Assembly (NCBI GenBank): GCA_017444045.1
Contig: JAFSXO010000041.1
Coordinates: forward strand, 1 to 5,448
DNA from: a bacterium
GTDB taxonomy: Bacteria > Vulcanimicrobiota > Xenobia > Xenobiales > Xenobiaceae
Direction of reading: 5' to 3'
Length of the DNA: 5,448 nucleotides
In this document: piece after piece, positions 1 to 4,623 of the stretch
Layout: the number at the start of each line of letters is the position of its first letter
Numbering within the stretch: position 1 is the stretch's first letter
Position numbers and translations under genes: made by a program
The notes under the pieces: generated by a model
The model's input: only the letters and a program-made list of their open reading frames with translations
What the model was told of the DNA's origin: nothing
The model's database searches: none

Positions 1-90
1 CAGCTGCCCGGCCAGCGCCGAGAACAGGAAATAGGGCAGGATGAACAGACCCGCCGCCACCGTTGCCAGCACCGCACCCGCCTGCGGGTC
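1..90 (-). CDS. Partial MFS transporter, lysophospholipid-transporter-like (fragment)
   Basis: Read on the minus strand, the first 90 bases are one open frame giving DPQAGAVLATVAAG followed by LFILPYFLFSALAGQL. The hydrophobic helix ending in a LFILPxFLFSAxAGQL motif is what I recall from an early transmembrane segment of major-facilitator proteins related to LplT, which in many proteobacteria are fused to or sit beside 1-acyl-glycerophosphate acyltransferase domains and flip lysophospholipids across the inner membrane. Only about 30 residues are present. The gene would continue past base 1, and its upstream part is replaced by uvrC sequence on the opposite strand. The plus-strand translation of the same bases is rich in Q, R and H and does not look like UvrC. 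The exact right boundary lies somewhere in 75-100. The family call rests on one short motif and no search was possible. Confidence 0.5.
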
Positions 91-98
91 GTGCGCCG
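74..98. repeat. GC-rich inverted repeat at the uvrC/MFS junction
   Basis: ACCCG at 77-81 pairs with CGGGT at 85-89 around the loop CCTG. The left arm GCACCCGC is nearly mirrored by GCGGGT-cg-TGC on the right. It lies exactly where protein similarity changes from minus-strand MFS to plus-strand UvrC. Such short inverted repeats can mediate template switching, either in vivo or during library amplification. It is short enough to arise by chance in GC-rich DNA. Confidence 0.4.
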
Positions 99-1650
99 GG
101 CCCGCAATCCGCAGATCCGCTATTTCGGGCCATACACCAACAGCACCGCCCTTAAATGCGTGCGCCGCATAGTCCAGAAGGCCTTCCGCCTGCGCACCTG
201 CAATCACGCGCTCAGCAAAAAGCTACCCGCTCCCTGTCTAAGCTATCACATTCACCTGTGCGATGCCCCCTGCACCGCCAACATAAGCGCCGAAGCATAC
301 CGGGAGCAGGTATCCGCCGCCATAGAATTTCTCGAAGGGCGCACCGCCAAGGTTATAAAGCGCCTCCAGACCGAGATGGCCGCCGAGGCCGAGCGCCTAA
401 ATTACGAGCGCTGCGCGCAGCTGCGCGATCTAATTGCTTATCTAGAGCACATTTACGCCGAGCAGAAGGTCATGCTCCCCAAAGAGGTAGACGAGGATTA
501 TATAGCCATCGCCGGCGACCAGTTCCAGAGCTGCGCCATAGTCTGGCAGATCCGCCAGGGAAAGCTGCTGGGTCAGCACAGCTTCGTGCTTAACTACCAG
601 CTTGAAAGCGAGCTCACCGAGACCTACCGCGCCTTTCTGCTGCAGTTCTACGACAAGGGGCAGTGCCCGCCACCCCGCGTTATCGTGGGAGCCATGCCCA
701 GCGAGGCAGACAGCATTGCCCAATGGCTAAGCGCCAGGAGGGGCAAGGCGGTGCGCCTGGCTTCAGAGCAGCGCGGTCTGCGCCGCCGCATACTGCAGAT
801 GGCTATGAACAACGCTGAGGAACACCTGCGCCAGGAGCTGAATTCCCCGTCACAGCCCATGGTGCGCCAGCAGGCTCTGAACGATCTGCGCCAGGCGCTG
901 GGGCTAAGCGGGTATCCCTGGCGCATGGAGTGCTACGATATCTCCAATACCCAGGGCAAGCAGCCGGTGGCTTCCATGGTAGTCTTCGAGCAGGGTCTGC
1001 CGCGGCGCGCCCATTACCGCCATTTCCGCATTCAGGGCATGGACACGCCCAACGATTTTGCCATGATGAGACAGACCCTTCAGCGGCGGATGGCGCATCT
1101 GTTTACGGACGAGAATTCCGCAGAGGATCAGCTCAGCCTCAAAAAACGCAGCCCGCGCTGGCGGGGCAAAGCGGCGGCCACCAGCGAGAGCCTAGATACC
1201 ATCCCCGATCTGATCATCGTCGACGGCGGCAAGGGACAGCTGGGCGTAGCTGTTGAGGTACTCCAAGAGTTCGGCCTGGCCGATACCGTAGCCTTAGCCG
1301 GACTGGCCAAGCAGAACGAGGAGCTGTACCTGCCGCACCAGTCATTTCCGGTCACGCTGGACACCAATTCGCCAGCCTATCTTCTGGTAACCCACCTGCG
1401 CGACGAAGCACACCGCTTCGCCATCGACTTCCACCGCAAGCTGCGCCAGCAGACCATACGCCATTCCGCGCTAAACGGCATCAAGGGTCTAAGCGAGGCC
1501 AAAAAGGTCGCCCTGCTCAACCATTTTCGCAGCCTGCGCGGCCTGCAGGAGGCGTCCATCGAAGAGCTGCGAAAGATGCCGGGGATCGGCGCAGTGCTGG
1601 CCCAGCGGATTTACGGGCAGCTTCATCCCGACGGCGGCGAGAACGGTTAG
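91..1650 (+). CDS. uvrC: UvrABC excinuclease subunit C, lacking the N-terminal GIY-YIG domain
   Basis: UvrC makes the dual incisions of nucleotide excision repair after UvrB loads at a lesion. Numbering from the GTG at 91: residues 11-15 are YFGPY, a conserved UvrC motif. C37, C49, C57 and C61 have the C-x11-C-x7-C-x3-C spacing of the cluster-binding cysteines of E. coli UvrC (C154-C178). A UVR (UvrB-binding) helix pair lies at about 79-121. The RNase H-like 5'-incision domain keeps D283 (ECYDIS), D322 (DTPNDF), D378 (VDGGKGQ) and H441 (RDEAH). A tandem helix-hairpin-helix region ends the protein (about 457-513). The cysteine alignment puts residue 1 near E. coli residue 118, so the GIY-YIG 3'-incision domain is missing. 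The GTG is not a credible start: there is no ribosome binding site and the frame is open to base 1, but upstream codons do not read as UvrC. The identity is secure. Whether the truncation is real is not. Confidence 0.93.
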   Translation: MRRARNPQIRYFGPYTNSTALKCVRRIVQKAFRLRTCNHALSKKLPAPCLSYHIHLCDAPCTANISAEAYREQVSAAIEFLEGRTAKVIKRLQTEMAAEAERLNYERCAQLRDLIAYLEHIYAEQKVMLPKEVDEDYIAIAGDQFQSCAIVWQIRQGKLLGQHSFVLNYQLESELTETYRAFLLQFYDKGQCPPPRVIVGAMPSEADSIAQWLSARRGKAVRLASEQRGLRRRILQMAMNNAEEHLRQELNSPSQPMVRQQALNDLRQALGLSGYPWRMECYDISNTQGKQPVASMVVFEQGLPRRAHYRHFRIQGMDTPNDFAMMRQTLQRRMAHLFTDENSAEDQLSLKKRSPRWRGKAAATSESLDTIPDLIIVDGGKGQLGVAVEVLQEFGLADTVALAGLAKQNEELYLPHQSFPVTLDTNSPAYLLVTHLRDEAHRFAIDFHRKLRQQTIRHSALNGIKGLSEAKKVALLNHFRSLRGLQEASIEELRKMPGIGAVLAQRIYGQLHPDGGENG

Positions 1651-1688
1651 AGGTGTCTAGCGCGGAACCGTATACGCAGGAAATAGCG

Positions 1689-1717
1689 TTAATAAATCAA
1701 AGTATTTTGTTTATAAA
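1689..1717 (+). promoter_or_regulatory. Candidate sigma70-type promoter for the psd fusion gene
   Basis: A -35-like TTAATA (1689-1694, 4/6 to TTGACA) is followed after 17 bp by a -10-like TATAAA (1712-1717, 5/6 to TATAAT). It lies in an AT-rich 114-bp spacer between the GC-rich uvrC and psd genes and would leave a 5' UTR of about 40 nt. Other -10-like hexamers nearby (CATAAT at 1727-1732, TATAAG at 1741-1746) lack a well-placed -35. The consensus match and position support it, but no experimental start is known. Confidence 0.5.
1692..1714. promoter_or_regulatory. AT-rich imperfect dyad overlapping the psd promoter, possible operator
   Basis: ATAAATCAAA (1692-1701) and TTTTGTTTAT (1705-1714) are inverted copies matching at 8 of 10 positions around a 3-bp centre GTA. 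The dyad fills the spacer and touches both promoter hexamers, which is where a repressor would block polymerase. AT-rich DNA yields such dyads by chance, so function is only suggested. Confidence 0.25.
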
Positions 1718-1751
1718 TCTAGCAACCATAATGCTACGCTTATAAGCTGTT

Positions 1752-1755
1752 AGGA
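1752..1755 (+). promoter_or_regulatory. Ribosome binding site of the psd fusion gene
   Basis: AGGA lies 9 nt upstream of the ATG at 1765 within the A-rich stretch TAGGATAAAAATAAATG. It is short but well spaced and supports this ATG as the start. Confidence 0.55.
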
Positions 1756-1764
1756 TAAAAATAA

Positions 1765-3153
1765 ATGCTAATAACCCCTAAATTATGCCGCAGTCTTACC
1801 CAGGAGACCTACCGTTTCAGAGAAGCGCGGCATATTCTCATTATCGGCTCACATCCCATGATCATTAAGCGCCTGCTCAAGCGCCTGCGCGAGGAGGACA
1901 CCCTAATGATCTGCGAACCGCACAACGATTCCTTTATCAAGCTGCGCCGCAAGCTGGCCAAGCGCCGCCTTAAGCATAAAAACGTGCGCGTTAAGCTTTA
2001 CAACCTTCACCCCTGGGAGTTAGAGCAACGCCCTCAGTTCAATTCGATAATTATCACTCAGGATCTCTCCAAGCTAAACGACAGCTCCATCACCCATATA
2101 ATAGAATCCTGCCAGAAGCTCTTGGTGCCCGGAGGCTGCCTAAGCTGCTGCGAGGTCGCTTTCTCCAGGCGCATCCGCCGCTTTAGCCTAGCCAACGGCC
2201 GCTTCATCCGCAGCCAAAGAAATGTAGACGCCCTGGATCACTATGTCGATTCGTTCCAGAATTACAAGGAAACCGTATGGAATGCGGTTTTCCCCATCTG
2301 GGTGCACAATCTGCAGTTTACTCCGCAGCGGAGTTCTATGGCCAGCAGCCTGATGCCCTCCGAAGAACGCTACTCGTTCAATATCGGCAAGCTGAAGGTT
2401 TCTAAAGACGTGCTCAAGTTTGCCCCCTGGCTGCTCGCGGCTACCGGCCTGCTCAAAAAGCTCAAGGCTTCCTTCTGGTACTTGCCACTCATCATTCTGA
2501 GCGGAGTGCTCGCATTTCTGCGCGACCCCAAACGCTCGGTTCACGCGGAGCCCGATGAGGTTCTGTCCGCCTGCGACGGCGAGGTTATGGACGTGTCCAC
2601 GGTCAGCGAGCCCTGCATGGGTCCCACCCCCTGGCTGCGCATTTCCGCCTTCCTGTCCATAACTAATGTGCATATTAACCGCTCCCCCGTGGCGGGCAAG
2701 GTTCTGGAGCAGTTTGAGGTCGAGGGCAAGCACGTAATCGCCAACAAATACCGCGCCGTACATAACCATTCGTGCTACACCGTCATCGAAACCGATTACG
2801 GCCAGGTCGTAGTGGCCCAGCGCGTGGGCCTGCTGGCCAGACGCATCTTCAACTGGGTCGGACGCGGCGAATTGGTAGCTCAGGGCGAGCGCTATGGCCT
2901 TATCCGTTTAGGCTCGCGCACCGATATTTATCTGCCCCTGGAGCGCTATTCCGTACTGGTTAAGCCCGGCGACAAGATCAAGGCCGGCCGCACAGTGGTC
3001 GCCAAACGCCTTTATACACCGGAGCAGCTGGCCGCCAATGCCCAGCAGCGCCAGGCCGAGATCGATGCCGTCCTAGAGACGACCCCCATCACCAGCGACA
3101 GCGAAGAAGGCGACCGCCATCACATGGTCATGAGAGAGACCGAGGATCGCTAG
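1765..3153 (+). CDS. psd: Phosphatidylserine decarboxylase (type II/archaeal-like) with fused N-terminal methyltransferase-like domain
   Basis: The C-terminal half (about 205-420) is a pyruvoyl-dependent phosphatidylserine decarboxylase, converting PS to phosphatidylethanolamine at the inner membrane. Visible motifs are FLRDP (251-255), the catalytic Asp in CDGEV (D271), VHINRSP (H303), GLLARRI (355-361) and the self-cleavage site RLGSR. Cleavage between G383 and S384 would leave a pyruvoyl group on S384 and an alpha chain of 79 residues. Hydrophobic segments at about 215-231 and 237-252 fit the usual membrane anchor. Residues 1-185 are not part of standard Psd. They resemble a class I SAM-dependent methyltransferase of the PmtA type (PE to phosphatidylcholine): LIIGSHP (25-31), acidic ICEPHN (49-54), LLVPGG (119-124) and ETVWNAVFPIWV (169-180). 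The GxGxG loop is reduced to GSHP, so catalysis is uncertain. The extension at 421-462 is polar and charged. The decarboxylase call is firm and the methyltransferase role is inference. Confidence 0.9.
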   Translation: MLITPKLCRSLTQETYRFREARHILIIGSHPMIIKRLLKRLREEDTLMICEPHNDSFIKLRRKLAKRRLKHKNVRVKLYNLHPWELEQRPQFNSIIITQDLSKLNDSSITHIIESCQKLLVPGGCLSCCEVAFSRRIRRFSLANGRFIRSQRNVDALDHYVDSFQNYKETVWNAVFPIWVHNLQFTPQRSSMASSLMPSEERYSFNIGKLKVSKDVLKFAPWLLAATGLLKKLKASFWYLPLIILSGVLAFLRDPKRSVHAEPDEVLSACDGEVMDVSTVSEPCMGPTPWLRISAFLSITNVHINRSPVAGKVLEQFEVEGKHVIANKYRAVHNHSCYTVIETDYGQVVVAQRVGLLARRIFNWVGRGELVAQGERYGLIRLGSRTDIYLPLERYSVLVKPGDKIKAGRTVVAKRLYTPEQLAANAQQRQAEIDAVLETTPITSDSEEGDRHHMVMRETEDR

Positions 3154-3184
3154 CCTGCTGATTTAGCATAAAATCTTTTTCCAC

Positions 3185-3189
3185 GGAGG
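3185..3189 (+). promoter_or_regulatory. Ribosome binding site of the hexokinase-family gene
   Basis: GGAGG is a strong Shine-Dalgarno core, but it sits 13 nt before the ATG at 3203, longer than the common 5-9 nt. No alternative ATG, GTG or TTG in frame lies closer, so the ATG at 3203 remains the best start. Confidence 0.6.
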
Positions 3190-3202
3190 CGCAAAACTCA
3201 AT

Positions 3203-4393
3203 ATGTCAGCCGATATCGCCGCTTGCTGCAGTGCTCTTAATCTGTCGTTTTCCCAGCTAGGCGAGATACGCGACGCTCTATGCAGCCGCATTCAGGAGGG
3301 ACTTAACTGCGAAGGCGCAGAGATTCAGGCCCTGCCGGCATACATTCCCCTGCCCCAAAGGTCTCTCAGCGGCACTGCCCTGGTTATAGACATCGGCGGC
3401 ACCAACATGCGGGCTGCCCTGGTCGAATTTCGCGATGGCCAGGCCAGTATCGTCGCCGGCCCCGTACAGGGCCAGGTCGACACCGGACGCGAGAGCAAGG
3501 TGACTGCCCAGCAGTTCTTCCGTTCGCAGGCTGAGCTGGCCGCCCAGTTAGAGCCTCCGCCGCACACCCCGGTGGGCTACTGCTTCTCATACCCCGCCAG
3601 CATAACCCCAGAGATTGACGCTAAGCTGCTGGCCTGGACTAAGGGCATCAATATCCCCGACGTAGTAGGCACTTCCGTGGGCACCGGACTAAGGCGCGCC
3701 CTGAAAGAGCAGGGGCTGGAGCCGGGCAGGCTTATCGTGCTCAACGACACTGTGGCCACCCTGCTGGCAGGTACGGGTACCTACAGCCAGTCCTACGATA
3801 AGTTTATCGGTCTGATCGCCGGCACCGGCATCAACATGGCGGGCTTCATGCCCAGCAGAATGGTGGGCAAGCTGGATCCCCGCAGCTATGCGTCCGAGCA
3901 GATCGCCATCAACCTAGAAGCAGGCAACTTTAAACCGCTTTATGCCACCCGCTGGGACGATATGCTTGACGCCGCCACCGACAATCCCGGGCGCCAGCGC
4001 TTTGAGAAGGCCTGCTCGGGCTATTACGTTCCCTTCCTCTATCAGACTATCGCCAACGATATTGGCTTAGATATCGGCGACTTCGATCCCAAATGGGGCA
4101 CCGGACATTTGGTAAAGCTGGCTTTAGAGCACAACGATGAGCTGGCCATGTCCATACTCAAGCGTTCGGGACGGCTGATTGCGGCCACCATCGCTGGCTT
4201 TATGAAGTCCATGGGAGCGGGCAATTACGCCATCGTGGCCGAGGGCAGCCGGTATTGGAAGGATCCCACCCAGGCTCCGCTGGTATACGATCTGGTGGGG
4301 CAGCTCATCCAGCCGGATCAGCAGTTCGCCATCAACGCTGTGCCCAACGCCAACTTTATCGGTTCTGCCTGCGCGGTTTTGGGAGTTTTATAG
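3203..4393 (+). CDS. Hexokinase-family (eukaryote-like) ATP-dependent sugar kinase
   Basis: This cytoplasmic kinase probably phosphorylates glucose or a related hexose at C6 for glycolysis. At 396 residues it is a little shorter than a single yeast-type hexokinase unit. The order of motifs follows the hexokinase family: phosphate-1 loop VIDIGGTNMR (61-70), CFSYP (127-131), the sugar-contact segment WTKG (145-148), NDT with the likely catalytic base D182 (181-183), phosphate-2 GLIAGTGIN (203-211), INLEAGNF (236-243) in place of the usual INxEWGxF with E239 as a probable sugar ligand, and an adenosine-site-like EGSRYW (347-352). The linear ROK/Glk cysteine zinc motif is absent, which argues against a bacterial ROK glucokinase. 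It begins 49 bp after psd with no convincing terminator or promoter between, so co-transcription with psd is likely. Substrate range cannot be read from sequence. Confidence 0.85.
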   Translation: MSADIAACCSALNLSFSQLGEIRDALCSRIQEGLNCEGAEIQALPAYIPLPQRSLSGTALVIDIGGTNMRAALVEFRDGQASIVAGPVQGQVDTGRESKVTAQQFFRSQAELAAQLEPPPHTPVGYCFSYPASITPEIDAKLLAWTKGINIPDVVGTSVGTGLRRALKEQGLEPGRLIVLNDTVATLLAGTGTYSQSYDKFIGLIAGTGINMAGFMPSRMVGKLDPRSYASEQIAINLEAGNFKPLYATRWDDMLDAATDNPGRQRFEKACSGYYVPFLYQTIANDIGLDIGDFDPKWGTGHLVKLALEHNDELAMSILKRSGRLIAATIAGFMKSMGAGNYAIVAEGSRYWKDPTQAPLVYDLVGQLIQPDQQFAINAVPNANFIGSACAVLGVL

Positions 4394-4404
4394 CCTCGCC
4401 AGCT

Positions 4405-4429
4405 CCGCGAAGCGGGCGTCTTTAGCCCG
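4405..4429 (+). terminator. Weak GC-rich hairpins after the kinase gene, doubtful terminator
   Basis: Two alternative stems lie just past the stop codon: CCGC-GAA-GCGG (4405-4415) and CGGGC with GCCCG around a 7-nt loop (4413-4429). The following bases are only moderately T-rich (GCAGATTTGATTATT) and no clean U-tract is present. The position between a stop codon and the next promoter is right for a terminator, but the structure is not canonical. Confidence 0.3.
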
Positions 4430-4435
4430 GCAGAT

Positions 4436-4464
4436 TTGATTATTATTCAATAATGTAGTATCAT
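4436..4464 (+). promoter_or_regulatory. Candidate sigma70-type promoter for pncB
   Basis: TTGATT (4436-4441, 4/6 to TTGACA), a 17-bp spacer and TATCAT (4459-4464, 5/6 to TATAAT) form the best promoter in the window. Transcription would begin near 4471, giving a leader of about 150 nt before the pncB ATG. It indicates that pncB is transcribed independently of the psd-kinase unit. Confidence 0.55.
4442..4454. promoter_or_regulatory. Perfect 6-1-6 palindrome in the pncB promoter spacer, candidate operator
   Basis: ATTATT-C-AATAAT is an exact inverted repeat lying between the -35 and -10 hexamers. A second, imperfect dyad (GTAGTAT/ATGCTAC, 6 of 7, 4455-4474) covers the -10. NAD-salvage genes are repressor-controlled in many bacteria (NrtR, NiaR and NadQ families), so an operator here is plausible, but the sequence does not let me assign it to any of these. 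Confidence 0.35.
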
Positions 4465-4481
4465 TGTATGCTACTTATCTA

Positions 4482-4515
4482 TCCAGCTTAACGCCGTATT
4501 GCTTAGCGTGCTGGA
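4482..4515 (+). other. Bulged hairpin in the pncB 5' leader
   Basis: TCCAGC (4482-4487) pairs with GCTGGA (4510-4515). After a 3-nt bulge TTA, ACGC (4491-4494) pairs with GCGT (4506-4509) around an 11-nt loop. Ten base pairs with one bulge is more than most chance hairpins of this size. It begins about ten bases downstream of the predicted transcription start. Further possible stems are GCGC/GCGC (4542-4557) and GTACCAGG/CCTGTAC (4559-4600, one bulge). It matches no riboswitch class I can recognise. Confidence 0.35.
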
Positions 4516-4609
4516 CAGCGGTTTCCGTTTTCCAGGATGCTGCGCCTGCCATAGCGCGGTACCAGGGGGGAATGGACGACTAGCTGCGATCTTCCTGTAC
4601 AGATAAAGA

Positions 4610-4614
4610 AAGGA
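4610..4614 (+). promoter_or_regulatory. Ribosome binding site of pncB
   Basis: AAGGA sits 9 nt before the ATG at 4624 in the context AAAGAAAGGAAATCGCCTTATG. Spacing and composition are good and confirm the chosen start. Confidence 0.7.
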
Positions 4615-4623
4615 AATCGCCTT

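Noticed and set aside
91..93. GTG as the natural start of a short UvrC
   Set aside because: No Shine-Dalgarno precedes it, it falls in the middle of a conserved UvrC segment and the DNA just upstream belongs to another gene on the other strand.
1643..1671. ACGGTT/AACCGT inverted repeat at the end of uvrC as a terminator
   Set aside because: The stem is only 6 bp with a 17-nt loop and no T-tract follows.
2188..2769. A 193-codon open frame on the minus strand inside psd
   Set aside because: It lies wholly antisense to a gene with all Psd motifs intact, has no recognisable domain and no ribosome binding site; it is a by-product of GC-rich codon use.
3156..3180. TGCT-gattt-AGCA followed by TTTTT between psd and the kinase as a terminator
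   Set aside because: A 4-bp stem is too weak and the T-run begins several bases after it; read-through into the kinase is more likely.
1648..4393. TAG recoding, since all three complete genes end in TAG
   Set aside because: No in-frame TAG interrupts any conserved domain and each TAG falls at the expected end of the protein, so TAG is a normal stop here.
4469..4582. Tiny ATG-initiated frames in the pncB leader (MLLIYPA, MLRLP, MDD)
   Set aside because: They are 3-7 codons long, none has a well-spaced ribosome binding site and none shows a run of codons that would suggest attenuation.
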